Source of the DNA: Chryseobacterium sp. Leaf404
GTDB lineage: Bacteria > Bacteroidota > Bacteroidia > Flavobacteriales > Weeksellaceae
Direction of reading: 5' to 3'
DNA: 64,000 nt
Assembly (NCBI RefSeq): GCF_001424145.1
Contig: NZ_LMQM01000001.1
Location: 186,001-250,000 of the forward strand
How positions within the stretch are numbered: position 1 is the stretch's first letter; every line of letters starts with the position of its first letter. A program made the translations under genes and the position numbers. The notes beneath the pieces are model-generated. The model worked only from the letters and a program-made list of their open reading frames with translations. It had not been told where the DNA came from and searched no databases. This document shows positions 10,283 through 19,584 of the stretch, piece by piece.

Positions 10283-10303
10283 TTATTATTTTTATAGTTC
10301 AGA

Positions 10304-10311
10304 CAAATTTA
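10304..10311 (-). promoter_or_regulatory. Candidate eno -7 promoter element
   Basis: Minus strand TAAATTTG, 27 bp upstream of the eno ATG, matches TAnnTTTG exactly. A -33 TTTG is not evident at the expected distance. Confidence 0.45.
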
Positions 10312-10469
10312 CTGAAATTTTAAATCTTTGAGTTACGGGAGCGTTATTTTGTTGTGGTTTTTTGAGTTAAATTTTAGTTAATGTTAAAGATTGGAAATGA
10401 AGATTGATAGTCAGCATTCATATATCCTCATAATATATTAACTGCAAGCCATCTAAAACCGATTCTTTC

Positions 10470-11207
10470 TCAAAGGTCTTGCAATTCCTTTTGTTGCCTA
10501 CTCAAAATTTCATTTTGATTTTCCAATATTTCATTTAATTGCTGAATTTGAGAAGGAACTTTTTTAATTTCATATTGCAACTGATCTGACCTCAATACTT
10601 CCGCATTTTTTTTCACAGCTTCCGCATTAGTTTTGATAGCATCAGCCGTTTTACCGAGTGCTTTGGCCTTTTGATTTTTGGCAGCTTGTATTTCTAAATC
10701 TACTATTGATTTTACTACAAGTTCAAAGCGGGCGAAGTATTGCTGTCCTTTGCAGTCATTTTCAAAATTAATGCAATGTTCTTCAAGTCTGTACAGTGCG
10801 TCTCTCAGCATATTTACACCAGCAGTTCTCTGTCCTAGTTCCGATAATGCTTCAGTAATTTTTGTTGCATTTTCTACATCTATTTTAGCTCCATTTTGCA
10901 AACCCAGACCCAATTTACTTGTTACATCTGTTGTCGTCGCAATAGCTGCATCGGGTTGTACTTCACCGAGCAATTTATTAATTTTCCCATTCGAATCTAT
11001 ACCTAAAATAACTCCACGCCTCATTGCATCGTATGAAAAGTGATAGTTTGATTGTTGTGGTTTTAATTCTGTAACTATACTTTTATGCGTATTGCAAGAT
11101 GACAGTGCGATAAGACCACAAAATAGAATAAAGACTTTAATTCTATATTTTAGACTACATTTAAAAAAACGTATCATTCTCTTATTGCATTTACTGATTT
11201 TTTTCAT
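10470..11207 (-). CDS. Predicted lipoprotein with coiled-coil C-terminus, unknown
   Basis: 245 residues. A signal sequence ends in lipobox 'LIALSSC' with Cys38, so the product is probably lipidated and periplasm-facing. The middle (about 60-175) is globular, with 'MRRGVILGIDSNGKINKLLGE' and a Cys pair in 'EEHCINFENDCKGQQ'. From about 180 to the end it is a heptad-rich, Gln/Glu/Lys-rich helix ('SQIQQLNEILENQNEIL'), suggesting oligomerisation or a cell-wall spanning rod. The N-terminal 20 residues are unusually basic (MKKISKCNKRMIRFFKCSLK), and the Met at residue 11 is an alternative start. No family recognised. It lies between eno and a two-component operon, all on the minus strand. Confidence 0.65.
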   Translation of the reverse strand: MKKISKCNKRMIRFFKCSLKYRIKVFILFCGLIALSSCNTHKSIVTELKPQQSNYHFSYDAMRRGVILGIDSNGKINKLLGEVQPDAAIATTTDVTSKLGLGLQNGAKIDVENATKITEALSELGQRTAGVNMLRDALYRLEEHCINFENDCKGQQYFARFELVVKSIVDLEIQAAKNQKAKALGKTADAIKTNAEAVKKNAEVLRSDQLQYEIKKVPSQIQQLNEILENQNEILSRQQKELQDL

Positions 11208-11391
11208 GCTAATAAATTTTAATGGTTATTTTTTTTACGAATCAAAATTACTACTTGACGAAACAGTTTCTTGCGTAGACAGTTTTTAGTGGAATTGATT
11301 GAAATTTTCATTGTACCAGTTTTTAACGTTTTACATACACGTATTACTAATCTAACCTGTAGAATAGAATAGAATTAACAAAAATGGAATC

Positions 11392-12174
11392 TTACAGTTC
11401 TATCCTAAAAAACAAATGCGTTCCATTTTCTACAGTAACTTCGCAATGTCCTTTTTGTTCCTGCATTCTGCGTTTCATATTTCGAAGTCCATTTCCGTCT
11501 GAATTTGTTTCATTAATTCCAATGCCGTTGTCGGAAATTTTCATCATAAACTCTTTTTCTTTTTGGATAAATGATAGTTTTAGTTCATTGGATTGGCTGT
11601 GCTTGTAGGCGTTGTTTAAAGCTTCTTTCAGGCAGAGAAAAAGATTTCTTCGTTGTTCGGTCGTAATTGTTGTTTCTGAATTTACATTTTCCTCTTTTGT
11701 AACTAATTGAATTTTTGTTTTCTTTAAAAAATTAAAGGCATAAATTTTAGCATACTCTACAAAACTTCCGATGGTATCATTTCCGGAATTCAGACTCCAA
11801 AGCATTTCCCGCATGGAAAGGTTCATTTCTTCAGAGGTTTTTAAAAGCTCATCAATGTCGTTGATTAAATCTCCGTTATCTGCTTTTTGCTTTAAAAATT
11901 CTGCCTGAAGTTTTAATGCTGAAATTCCTGCACCAAGATCGTCGTGCATATCGTGGGAGATGCGTTCGCGTTCCTGTTCGATGAGTTTTTGTTTTTCTAA
12001 TTCTTTTTGGAGGAGCTGGTTTTGGTGCTCAGATTCTTTGAGCTGGTTTTCTTTGAGGTAGAGAAGCTGCCTTCTGTTATACATTATAACTACCGAGATG
12101 ATAAATCCTATAAACAAAATCATAACAACGGAAATAATGATGTAGGTAAGTTTTATTTCATCTAATGCGGCCAT
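11392..12174 (-). CDS. Sensor histidine kinase, HisKA_3 (NarX/LiaS) type
   Basis: 260 residues: one TM helix at about 9-32, a coiled coil (35-68), a dimerisation domain 'ERERISHDMHDDLGAGISAL' with probable phospho-His77, and an HATPase_c domain (about 140-260) with N-box 'LKEALNNAYKHS', G1 'DNGIGI' and a G2-like 'GNGLRNMKRRM'. There is no separate periplasmic sensor domain, so signal input probably comes from another protein. Its start overlaps the end of the 7-TM-like gene upstream by 17 bp, which implies translational coupling. It is the last gene of a four-gene operon with response regulator 13495-14127, its likely partner. Confidence 0.9.
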   Translation of the reverse strand: MAALDEIKLTYIIISVVMILFIGFIISVVIMYNRRQLLYLKENQLKESEHQNQLLQKELEKQKLIEQERERISHDMHDDLGAGISALKLQAEFLKQKADNGDLINDIDELLKTSEEMNLSMREMLWSLNSGNDTIGSFVEYAKIYAFNFLKKTKIQLVTKEENVNSETTITTEQRRNLFLCLKEALNNAYKHSQSNELKLSFIQKEKEFMMKISDNGIGINETNSDGNGLRNMKRRMQEQKGHCEVTVENGTHLFFRIEL

Positions 12175-12811
12175 TTTCTCTGTTTTTGTATTTTAGCAAT
12201 GCGATAAAGAACAGTAGATAGAAAAAAATATTGATAATGTTGAAAAACGACTGTGATAAAATAAGAAGATCATCATCCAAATCTTTAAAAAGCCTGCGGG
12301 GAATTATTCTTAAAATAAAAAACACCCCCCAAAACATCAATCCGGATGCAACCCAAAATTTCGGATTTTTTAAAATATTTTCTCTGCCGGGTGTCCTCAG
12401 TTTTCCGAAAAGCCACACCAAACTTAAAAAAATATAACAGAGGGAAAATGTCACCCCCATACTTTGGCTGATTTGATAAGGAGATTTGTAAAAGAAGAAA
12501 CTGGAGCAAAGCAGAAATATAACAAAAGATGTAATTCCTAAAATTCTGAGATTTGGGATTTTATTATTTACCAAATAAAGAAACATAAAAGCAGTACTGA
12601 AGATTATATAACTCTGATAGATAACCCCATCTTCGTAGGAAGGGTTCAACATTACTTTTAAGTATACAAAGATTTCTACCAAAAAGCTTACACAAAGATA
12701 AACAGCAAGAAAATTCTGCTGTTTAAAAGTCTTCTGCAAACCCAAATACAAAGAATATACTGCTGTGAAAAACAGGAAGCTCATGTATAATATTTGGGTT
12801 GATAAAATCAT
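12158..12811 (-). CDS. Multi-pass membrane protein, probable sensor subunit of the two-component system
   Basis: 217 residues with about seven hydrophobic helices, first 'TQILYMSFLFFTAVYSLYLG' and last 'NIINIFFYLLFFIALLKY', and short loops. No signal peptide or enzymatic motif is visible. The layout recalls the 7TM sensor halves that are usually fused to histidine kinases; here the kinase follows as a separate gene with a 17-bp overlap. I infer a split receptor: this protein detects the cue and the single-TM kinase transmits it. The ATG at 12811 directly abuts the stop of the upstream unknown gene. Confidence 0.7.
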   Translation of the reverse strand: MILSTQILYMSFLFFTAVYSLYLGLQKTFKQQNFLAVYLCVSFLVEIFVYLKVMLNPSYEDGVIYQSYIIFSTAFMFLYLVNNKIPNLRILGITSFVIFLLCSSFFFYKSPYQISQSMGVTFSLCYIFLSLVWLFGKLRTPGRENILKNPKFWVASGLMFWGVFFILRIIPRRLFKDLDDDLLILSQSFFNIINIFFYLLFFIALLKYKNRENGRIR

Positions 12812-13489
12812 CTATGGACGTGTATTTGCGATATTGTAGTATTGCTGCTTACCGGCAACATTGGCTATCAAGCCCCAGTTAAGTTTTTTATCTTCCAGCA
12901 ATAAATGCATTACAATACTGCTTGGATTTGAATTGTTTAAATTTTGAGCATTTGAGTAGTCTTCATAAGCAAACCAAGTTGCGGGGATGCCTGTAATTTC
13001 TTGTATTTCACCGTCGTGATCTTTATGAAATTTTTCTACAGCAATTTTAAAATCAGAAATACCTGTTTTATTAAAATTGCGGTTTTCCAAAAGATAAAAA
13101 GTATTATCTGCATCTGTTATAAGATCATCATAATCATCTACAAGATTGTTATTAAATCGAATTGCAGCAATGATCTTCCCGTTGGATTTTGCAAAATACG
13201 TGTAGATTTTCTGAAAAGTGCTGTTGTCATTAATCATTTGTTGGAAACTAATTTGATCCACAGGAATATTGGATGATCCAGATAACCCACTTGTTGAAAA
13301 ATTAGTATCAAACGCTTCTTTTTTAGGAATAAAAATATTTTGATCTTCCTTCTCAAAAGTATCTATTAAGAGTGCCTTTAATTCATCCAACTCAATTAAT
13401 TTTTTATCATTCTGTATTACAAAAGGAAGATTATTAATTTTGTTAAGTAAATCTAAATTATCCTTTCCCAGGTAAACTTTCTTTCCCAT
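12812..13489 (-). CDS. Unknown soluble protein in a two-component operon
   Basis: 225 residues with no signal peptide and no TM helix. It starts 'MGKKVYLGKDNLDLLNKINN' and contains 'YFAKSNGKIIAAIRFNNN' and 'HDGEIQEITGIPATWFAYED'. It has an acidic, Asn/Asp-rich composition and no recognised motif. It begins 5 bp after the stop of the response-regulator gene and ends directly against the 7-TM-like gene, so it is firmly embedded in the signalling operon. It may be a cytoplasmic modulator or the output of the system; no function is assigned. Confidence 0.6.
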   Translation of the reverse strand: MGKKVYLGKDNLDLLNKINNLPFVIQNDKKLIELDELKALLIDTFEKEDQNIFIPKKEAFDTNFSTSGLSGSSNIPVDQISFQQMINDNSTFQKIYTYFAKSNGKIIAAIRFNNNLVDDYDDLITDADNTFYLLENRNFNKTGISDFKIAVEKFHKDHDGEIQEITGIPATWFAYEDYSNAQNLNNSNPSSIVMHLLLEDKKLNWGLIANVAGKQQYYNIANTRP

Positions 13490-13494
13490 AATTT

Positions 13495-14127
13495 CTAGTT
13501 TTTAAAATAGTTAAATTTATTAATAGCCTCCACTTTGTTGTTGACGTGGAGTTTTCTGTAAATATTTCCTACATGCTTTTTTACGGTGTCGATACTGATG
13601 AAAATCTTATCAGCGATTTCTTTATATAAAAGACCGCGTGAAAGCAGTTCCACAATTTCAATTTCCCGTTTGGTCAATTCTTCGCAATCGTTTTGATCAG
13701 TTGTTTTTCTTTCAAAATGACTCAGGACTTTTCTGGCAATTGAGAAACTCATCGGGGCGCCACCATTGTAGATATCACGGATTGAACTCAGGATTTTATC
13801 CATGCTTTCGCCTTTTACGAGATAGCCTGTAGCACCTGCTTTTAGAGAATTGAAGACTTTTTCGTCGTCTTCAAAACTGGTGCACATAATGAATTGAGTT
13901 TTGGGAAGGTCTTGTCTGATTTTCGAAATCACATCGATGCCGAGCATATCCTGAAGCTGGATATCCATCATTACAACATCCGGTTGAAAAAACGAAAGTT
14001 CGTCCAAAGCATGTTTACCGTTGAAAAACTGGGCAACCACCTTCATGTCATCCTGGTAATCGATCACTTTCTTCAACGCGTTGTTGTAGTTTTTTTCGTC
14101 TTCTACTATGGCTATGGAAATGCTCAT
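13495..14127 (-). CDS. NarL/LuxR-family response regulator
   Basis: 210 residues. Receiver domain (1-120): acidic pocket 'VEDE' near residue 8, phospho-acceptor Asp55 in 'VVMMDIQ', conserved Thr in 'MCTSFEDD' and Lys in 'GYLVKGE'. LuxR-type HTH (about 149-208): 'LTKREIEIVELLSRGLLYKEIADKIF' followed by 'SIDTVKKHVGNIYRKL'. It is the first gene of the operon that ends with the HisKA_3 kinase, the standard pairing for this regulator class. Confidence 0.93.
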   Translation of the reverse strand: MSISIAIVEDEKNYNNALKKVIDYQDDMKVVAQFFNGKHALDELSFFQPDVVMMDIQLQDMLGIDVISKIRQDLPKTQFIMCTSFEDDEKVFNSLKAGATGYLVKGESMDKILSSIRDIYNGGAPMSFSIARKVLSHFERKTTDQNDCEELTKREIEIVELLSRGLLYKEIADKIFISIDTVKKHVGNIYRKLHVNNKVEAINKFNYFKN

Positions 14128-14304
14128 GTTGGTAATGTTTCAGACAAATTTCGACAGAATTCGAAACAGAATCAATTACACTTTCGGGTAATTTTAAAGT
14201 TTTTGAGTTTCCGTGGAATGGTTTAGTTTTTGTTTCTTAAATTTAGTTAAATTTTAAACACAAAAAAGAGATTTAACGGAAATTTTTTTATTAAATAACA
14301 TACT

Positions 14305-14721
14305 ATGAAAAATTTAGCTGTAGCCCTACTTGTTTTATCACTTACACTTGTGAGTTGTGGTAAAGGAGGCAACAAAAATGTGATAAAAACCGATGGAGAC
14401 GGAACTGTTTTGGCAGATAACGGCAAGGTGGATGAAAATATCTCTTACAATGCAGGCGCAGACGGGAAGAAGATCATCCGTACCAATTATCAGTATAAGG
14501 CTGCAGACGGATCACCGGTGACAGTGACATTTGATTATGAGCCGGGAACCAGCGACGTAGAGATAAGCAGTAACGGAAAAATGTTTAAACTTGATAAAGT
14601 AAAATCAGACGGAAAAGTGACTACTTATGAAAAAGGCGATATGAGAGCGGTGGTAAAGGGTGACAGTCTGATTCTGCATCAGGGCACCAATATCATTGAA
14701 CTGGTGAAAGGCAAAATATAA
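14305..14721 (+). CDS. Small predicted lipoprotein, unknown
   Basis: 138 residues. Signal peptide MKNLAVALLVLSLTLVSC with a lipobox ending at Cys18, then a Gly/Lys-rich linker. The mature domain is beta-strand rich ('KKIIRTNYQYKAADGSPVTV', 'VTYDYEPG'-like strands) and ends 'GTNIIELVKGKI', like the small META/DUF-type envelope lipoproteins of Bacteroidetes. It is divergent from the response-regulator operon (178-bp shared upstream region), so it could be a target of that system. It ends at a bidirectional terminator facing rplQ. Function unknown. Confidence 0.65.
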   Translation: MKNLAVALLVLSLTLVSCGKGGNKNVIKTDGDGTVLADNGKVDENISYNAGADGKKIIRTNYQYKAADGSPVTVTFDYEPGTSDVEISSNGKMFKLDKVKSDGKVTTYEKGDMRAVVKGDSLILHQGTNIIELVKGKI

Positions 14722-14731
14722 ACACAAAAAA

Positions 14732-14760
14732 AACCGCTCAGAAATCTGAACGGTTTTTTT
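14732..14760. terminator. Bidirectional terminator between the lipoprotein and rplQ
   Basis: Stem AACCGCTCAGA / TCTGAACGGTT with one C-A mismatch, flanked by A and T runs. It closes the ribosomal cluster on the minus strand and the lipoprotein gene on the plus strand. Confidence 0.85.
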
Positions 14761-14778
14761 ATTGTATCTGTAAGAATA

Positions 14779-15297
14779 TTATTCTCCAGCTTTCTCTTCA
14801 GTAGAATCTGTTGATTCAGCCTTAGGCTCTTCAACTTTCTCCTCAACTGCTGGTGCAGCTTCCACAGCTACTTTTGCAGTAGAAGATCTTCTACTTCTTC
14901 TTGTCGTCTTTTTCTCCTCAGCATTAGGATTGTAAAGTTCGTTGAAATCAACTAGCTCGATAAGAGCCATGTCAGCAGCATCACCTTTTCTGAAACCAGT
15001 TTTGATGATTCGTGTGTAACCTCCGTTTCTTTCTGCGATTTTAGGAGCTACTGATCTGAAAAGTTCAGTAACAGCCTCTTTACTTTGAAGATATGAAAAA
15101 ACAATTCTTCTGTTGTGTGTAGTATCTTCTTTTGCCTTTGTTAATAGAGGTTCAACATATACTCTTAAAGCTTTAGCTTTAGCTACAGTAGTGTTGATTC
15201 TTTTATGCTCAATTAGAGAACAAGCCATATTAGAAAGTAAAGCGCTTCTGTGTGAAGACGTTCTTCCTAAGTGATTGAATTTTTTACCGTGTCTCAT
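14779..15297 (-). CDS. rplQ: 50S ribosomal protein L17
   Basis: 172 residues. The first ~120 match L17 ('[20 protein letters not shown]' and '[15 protein letters not shown]'), which packs near the exit tunnel on the large subunit. After residue ~125 there is a basic patch '[10 protein letters not shown]' and a low-complexity acidic Ala/Glu tail, so the protein is longer than the ~120-residue family norm. Such tails are common in Bacteroidetes. It is the last gene of the cluster, 6 bp after rpoA. Confidence 0.98.
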   Translation of the reverse strand: MRHGKKFNHLGRTSSHRSALLSNMACSLIEHKRINTTVAKAKALRVYVEPLLTKAKEDTTHNRRIVFSYLQSKEAVTELFRSVAPKIAERNGGYTRIIKTGFRKGDAADMALIELVDFNELYNPNAEEKKTTRRSRRSSTAKVAVEAAPAVEEKVEEPKAESTDSTEEKAGE

Positions 15298-15303
15298 TAT
15301 TAT

Positions 15304-16299
15304 TTAATTATCAGCGTCTAATTTATATTTTGCAACGTCAAAACCGAAGTTAAGACCTTTTGAATGCACCAATTCTTCTAGTTCTGTCAAAGATTTTTTA
15401 CCAAAATTTCTGAATTTCATCAAATCAGACTTACTGTAAGAAACCAATTCTCCAAGAGTTTCTACTTCAGCGGCTTTCAGACAGTTTAGGGCTCTTACAG
15501 AAAGATCCATATCTGCTAATTTAGACTTAAGTAACTGTCTTGTGTGAAGAGTTTCTTCATCGTATTGGATAGATGCTTTTACAGCTTCAGTCTCCAGAGT
15601 GATTCTCTCATCAGAGAACAACATGAAGTGATAAATTAATATCTTAGAAGCTTCAGTTAAAGCATTCTGAGGGCTGATAGAGCCATCAGTTTCTATATCT
15701 AATACCAATTTTTCGTAGTCTGTTTTTTGCTCTACACGGTAATTTTCAATACTATACTGTACTTTTTTAATTGGTGTAAAGATAGAATCAATAGCAATGG
15801 TACCAATAGGTGCATTGTTTGATTTGTTTTGCTCTGAAGGAACATAACCTCTACCTTTTTCAATATTAAAAGTAATTTCGAAAGAAACATCAGTGTTCAG
15901 GTTGCAGATTACCAATTCAGGGTTTAAAACCTCGAAACCAGTCATCGATTTTCCTAAATCTCCTGCAGTGATCACCGTCTGCCCCGAAACTTTAGCAACT
16001 ACCTGCTCATTAGCCTGGTTTTCTGCTGTAGCTTTCAATCTCACCTGCTTAAGGTTAAGAATGATTTCGGTTACATCTTCGATTACTCCCGGAATAGTTG
16101 AAAATTCGTGCTCTACACCTTCTATTTTGATAGATGAAATAGCGTATCCTTCAAGAGAAGAAAGCAACACTCTTCTCAAAGCATTACCGATTGTAAGCCC
16201 GAAACCTGGTTCTAAAGGACGAAATTCGAATTGACCTTTAAATTCATCAGAGTTAAGTAGGATTACTTTATCGGGTTTTATGAATTGTAAAATTGCCAT
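15304..16299 (-). CDS. rpoA: RNA polymerase alpha subunit
   Basis: 331 residues. The N-terminal dimerisation/assembly domain includes '[20 protein letters not shown]' and '[14 protein letters not shown]'. The C-terminal domain (about 255-325; '[19 protein letters not shown]', '[17 protein letters not shown]') binds UP elements and activators. Normal length. It is positioned between rpsD and rplQ, as in the classic alpha operon, and is translated behind rpsD with a 33-bp gap. Confidence 0.99.
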   Translation of the reverse strand: MAILQFIKPDKVILLNSDEFKGQFEFRPLEPGFGLTIGNALRRVLLSSLEGYAISSIKIEGVEHEFSTIPGVIEDVTEIILNLKQVRLKATAENQANEQVVAKVSGQTVITAGDLGKSMTGFEVLNPELVICNLNTDVSFEITFNIEKGRGYVPSEQNKSNNAPIGTIAIDSIFTPIKKVQYSIENYRVEQKTDYEKLVLDIETDGSISPQNALTEASKILIYHFMLFSDERITLETEAVKASIQYDEETLHTRQLLKSKLADMDLSVRALNCLKAAEVETLGELVSYSKSDLMKFRNFGKKSLTELEELVHSKGLNFGFDVAKYKLDADN

Positions 16300-16332
16300 A
16301 TTGTTGGGTTGAGCAAAAATTTGATTAAAAAA

Positions 16333-16941
16333 TTATTTAGAGTAAAGTTCGACGATAAGCTGTTCCTTGATGTCTTCCGGAATCTGGATTCTTTCAGGAG
16401 CAGTAATGAAGGTACCTTCTTTTTTCTCGTCGTTGAATTGTAACCACTCATAGTTTGATTTTGCAGCTAAAGCATCAGCTACAACGTCAAGAGATTTAGA
16501 TTTCTCTCTAATTGCGATTACGTCTCCAGCTTTTACTAAATAAGATGGAATGTTAAGAATCTCACCATTCACAGTTACGTGTCTGTGAGAAGTTAACTGT
16601 CTTGCACCAGATCTTGTTTTAGCAAAACCTAATCTGTATACAACGTTATCCAGTCTTGATTCGCAAAGCTGCAATAGAACTTCACCTGTTACACCTTTAC
16701 TTCTGTGTGCTTTTTCGAAAAGGTTAGCAAACTGTCTTTCTAAAATACCGTAAGTATATTTAGCTTTTTGCTTTTCCATAAGCTGAACAGCATATTCAGA
16801 TTTTTTTGCGCCTCTTCTTTTGTTAGGACCGTGTTGTCCTGGCGGTTGGTTTTTTCTTTTCTCGAAGTTTTTATCATCTCCGTAGATTGCAGCACCAAAC
16901 TTTCTAGCAATCTTAGTTTTAGGTCCAATATATCTTGCCAT
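16333..16941 (-). CDS. rpsD: 30S ribosomal protein S4
   Basis: 202 residues. N-terminal '[16 protein letters not shown]' and the S4 RNA-binding domain '[22 protein letters not shown]' are intact. S4 nucleates 30S assembly and in many bacteria represses its own operon; autoregulation here is only inferred. There is no N-terminal Cys cluster, so this is the zinc-free form. Confidence 0.99.
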   Translation of the reverse strand: MARYIGPKTKIARKFGAAIYGDDKNFEKRKNQPPGQHGPNKRRGAKKSEYAVQLMEKQKAKYTYGILERQFANLFEKAHRSKGVTGEVLLQLCESRLDNVVYRLGFAKTRSGARQLTSHRHVTVNGEILNIPSYLVKAGDVIAIREKSKSLDVVADALAAKSNYEWLQFNDEKKEGTFITAPERIQIPEDIKEQLIVELYSK

Positions 16942-16960
16942 AATGGGTAAATTCTAAAAA

Positions 16961-17350
16961 TTAAACTCTTCTTCTTTTTGGTGGTCTGCATCCGTTGTGT
17001 GGCATAGGCGTCACGTCAACGATTTCTGAAACTTCAATTCCTGAATTGTGAATAGATCTGATAGCAGATTCTCTACCGGCACCAGGACCTTTCACAAACA
17101 CCTTTACTCTTCTTAAACCAGCTTCGTGAGCTACAGCAGAGCAATTTTCAGCTGCCATTTGAGCAGCAAAAGGAGTATTCTTTTTAGAACCTCTGAAACC
17201 CATTTTACCGGCAGAAGCCCAAGAGATTACCTCTCCGTTTTTATTTGTTAAAGAAATGATGATGTTATTGAAAGACGCCTGAATGTGCGCTTCACCAATA
17301 GCCTCAACTTTTACTTTTCTTTTTTTAACTACTTTAGTTTGTTTTGCCAT
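16961..17350 (-). CDS. rpsK: 30S ribosomal protein S11
   Basis: 129 residues, with the signature '[20 protein letters not shown]' and the C-terminal '[15 protein letters not shown]'. It is a platform protein that contacts 16S rRNA near the mRNA exit. It lies 12 bp after rpsM and 19 bp before rpsD. Confidence 0.99.
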   Translation of the reverse strand: MAKQTKVVKKRKVKVEAIGEAHIQASFNNIIISLTNKNGEVISWASAGKMGFRGSKKNTPFAAQMAAENCSAVAHEAGLRRVKVFVKGPGAGRESAIRSIHNSGIEVSEIVDVTPMPHNGCRPPKRRRV

Positions 17351-17362
17351 AATTCCTAACGA

Positions 17363-17740
17363 TTATTTACTAGCTTTTTTCTTGTTAGCAACAGTTTTTC
17401 TCTTTCCTTTACGTGTTCTAGAGTTGTTTTTCGTTCTCTGGCCTCTTAAAGGTAATCCAAGTCTGTGACGTATTCCTCGTTGGCATCCTATGTCCATTAA
17501 TCGCTTAATGTTCAATTGCACTTCAGATCTTAGCTCTCCCTCCACTTTGATGTTTTCTGAGATATAGTTTCTGATTGCAGCCAATTCATCGTCATTCCAT
17601 TCGTTGACTTTTTTGTCTTCGCTGATACCGGCGTTCTTAAGGATTTCGGAAGATGTACTTCTTCCAACTCCGTAGATGTAAGTTAAACCGATAACTCCTC
17701 TTTTGTTTTTTGGTAAATCAATACCTGAAATTCTCGCCAT
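17363..17740 (-). CDS. rpsM: 30S ribosomal protein S13
   Basis: 125 residues; '[19 protein letters not shown]', the helix-hairpin '[11 protein letters not shown]', and the basic C-terminal tail '[20 protein letters not shown]' that reaches towards the tRNAs. It forms the head bridge to the large subunit. 9 bp downstream of rpmJ. Confidence 0.99.
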   Translation of the reverse strand: MARISGIDLPKNKRGVIGLTYIYGVGRSTSSEILKNAGISEDKKVNEWNDDELAAIRNYISENIKVEGELRSEVQLNIKRLMDIGCQRGIRHRLGLPLRGQRTKNNSRTRKGKRKTVANKKKASK

Positions 17741-17749
17741 AATTTAATT

Positions 17750-17866
17750 TTAACCTTGTCTTTGTTTAAATTTTGGGTTTTTCTTGTTGATTACAAACAG
17801 TACACCTTTTCTGCGTACGATTTTGCAATCAGCACTTCTTTTTTTAATTGATGCTCTAACTTTCAT
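17750..17866 (-). CDS. rpmJ: 50S ribosomal protein L36, zinc-free form
   Basis: 38 residues, read directly from the minus strand between infA and rpsM. It begins [20 protein letters not shown] and ends NPKFKQRQG; start ATG at 17866, stop TAA at 17750-17752. Length and both ends match L36. The usual zinc ligands (two N-terminal Cys, one Cys and one His further on) are reduced to a single Cys14, so this is the C-minus type. Confidence 0.97.
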   Translation of the reverse strand: MKVRASIKKRSADCKIVRRKGVLFVINKKNPKFKQRQG

Positions 17867-17977
17867 TTTGAAAATTTTTGTTTTTCTTTGTTTACCAAAC
17901 GAAATCAAAAGACTTCGTCTGTATATCTATTCTTTAACAATAGCCAAACGGAGTATTGCATCCGCTTGGCATTTGTT

Positions 17978-18193
17978 TTAGTATCTAAATGTAATTCTGC
18001 CTTTCGAAAGATCGTAAGGAGACATTTCAAGTTTTACCTTATCACCAGGTAGTAGTTTAATATAGTGCATTCTCATCTTCCCTGAAATGTGAGCAATAAG
18101 CATGTGCCCATTTTCCAGTTCTACACGAAACTGTGCGTTAGAAAGCGCTTCAGTGATTACGCCATCCTGTTCAATATGTTTTTGTTTTGCCAT
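17978..18193 (-). CDS. infA: Translation initiation factor IF-1
   Basis: 71 residues with a single S1/OB-fold: '[20 protein letters not shown]', '[20 protein letters not shown]', '[20 protein letters not shown]'. It binds the A site of the 30S subunit during initiation. It starts 3 bp after the secY stop, so the two genes are tightly coupled. A 111-bp gap with no gene separates it from rpmJ. Confidence 0.99.
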   Translation of the reverse strand: MAKQKHIEQDGVITEALSNAQFRVELENGHMLIAHISGKMRMHYIKLLPGDKVKLEMSPYDLSKGRITFRY

Positions 18194-18196
18194 AAA

Positions 18197-19576
18197 TTAA
18201 TATCCGGTTGTTCGTGACAATTTTGACTGCATTAAGCCATCATAGTGATGATTAAGCAGATAAGTATTGATCTGCTGAACAGTATCTAATATAACTCCTA
18301 CCATGATCAATAGCGATGTACCACCGAAGAACAGGGCAAAAGCATCTGTCTGAACAAAGCTCCCATGCACAATTGCCGGAAGGACTGCAAAGATAGCTAA
18401 AAATATTGAACCAGGCAAAGTAATTTTTGACAAGATATCATCCAAGTAATCAGCAGTTTCTTTTCCCGGTCTTACCTTTGGTACCAAACCGCCCTGTCTC
18501 TTAAGATCATCAGCCATTTGATTTACCGGAATTGTGATTGCTGTATAGAAGAATGAAAAGATAATAATCAATAACGCAAACAATACATTGTACTGCCAGC
18601 TGAATACATTTTTAAAACCTGCAAGGAAAGTATTAGACTCGTCTACTTTTGTAAGCAAACCAGGTACGAACATCAATGCCTGAGCAAAGATAATCGGCAT
18701 TACACCGGCTGCGTTCACTTTCAACGGAATCCACTGTCTCGCCCCCTGCATTAGATTTTTGTTTACACCTCCTCTTGCCTGAGCTCTGCTTACATACTGA
18801 ATAGGAATTTTTCTCACAGCTACTGATAATACAACAGCTAAAAGTACTACTATCATCCAGAATAAAACTTCAATCATAATCATGATAGAACCTAAACCTC
18901 CTTTACCGTTCTGAACTGCGATTTCTTGTACGAATGCTTCCGGTAATCTTGAAAGGATTCCCACCATAATAAGGATAGAAATACCGTTCCCGATACCTTT
19001 GTCGGTGATTTTCTCACCCAACCACATTGCGAATACGGAACCACCTACCAAGATTACAATACTTGGCAACCAGAACATAATTGAATTAGGATCTACAAAA
19101 TACGCAGACTGGAACTGAGCGTAAGGTAAGAACAACTGAGTGATCGAAGTTAAATAAGAAGGCGCCTGTACAAGACAAACCCCGATTGTTAACCATCTTG
19201 TGATCTGATTCAGTGTATTTCTACCAGACTCTCCGTCTTTCTGTAGTTTCTGAAGATAAGGAATTGCCATCCCCATCAGCTGAACAATGATTGATGCAGA
19301 AATATAAGGCATGATACCTAACGCCATTACAGAAGCGTGACTGAACGCCCCTCCTGTAAATGACGAAAGCAAGCCAAGGAGTCCTGCTCCCTGCTTGTTT
19401 CCGCCTTGATTTTTATAATGCTCTAAGAGATCTCCCACTTCTGCAAGATTAATCGCAGGTAAAGAGATGAAAGATGCGAATCTATACACAAGGATAATAA
19501 ATAAAGTAAAGAGAATTTTTTCTCTTAACTCTTTTAGGCTCCAAATATTTTTGAGGGTCTGTATAAATTCTTTCAT
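18197..19576 (-). CDS. secY: Protein translocase subunit SecY
   Basis: 459 residues with ten TM helices, the central pore of the Sec translocon. Recognisable elements: 'FRASF..LPAINL'-like first TM entry ('YRFASFISLPAINLAEV'), 'GIMPYISASIIVQLMGMAIP', 'ITDKGIGNGISILIMVGI', and the cytoplasmic loop 'RRIPIQYV'-like segment 'VRKIPIQYVSRAQARGG'. Standard spc-operon position between rplO and infA. Slightly longer than the E. coli protein because of an insert in the first periplasmic loop ('YKNQGGNKQGAGLLGLLSSF'). Confidence 0.99.
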   Translation of the reverse strand: MKEFIQTLKNIWSLKELREKILFTLFIILVYRFASFISLPAINLAEVGDLLEHYKNQGGNKQGAGLLGLLSSFTGGAFSHASVMALGIMPYISASIIVQLMGMAIPYLQKLQKDGESGRNTLNQITRWLTIGVCLVQAPSYLTSITQLFLPYAQFQSAYFVDPNSIMFWLPSIVILVGGSVFAMWLGEKITDKGIGNGISILIMVGILSRLPEAFVQEIAVQNGKGGLGSIMIMIEVLFWMIVVLLAVVLSVAVRKIPIQYVSRAQARGGVNKNLMQGARQWIPLKVNAAGVMPIIFAQALMFVPGLLTKVDESNTFLAGFKNVFSWQYNVLFALLIIIFSFFYTAITIPVNQMADDLKRQGGLVPKVRPGKETADYLDDILSKITLPGSIFLAIFAVLPAIVHGSFVQTDAFALFFGGTSLLIMVGVILDTVQQINTYLLNHHYDGLMQSKLSRTTGY

Positions 19577-19584
19577 TAGTATTA

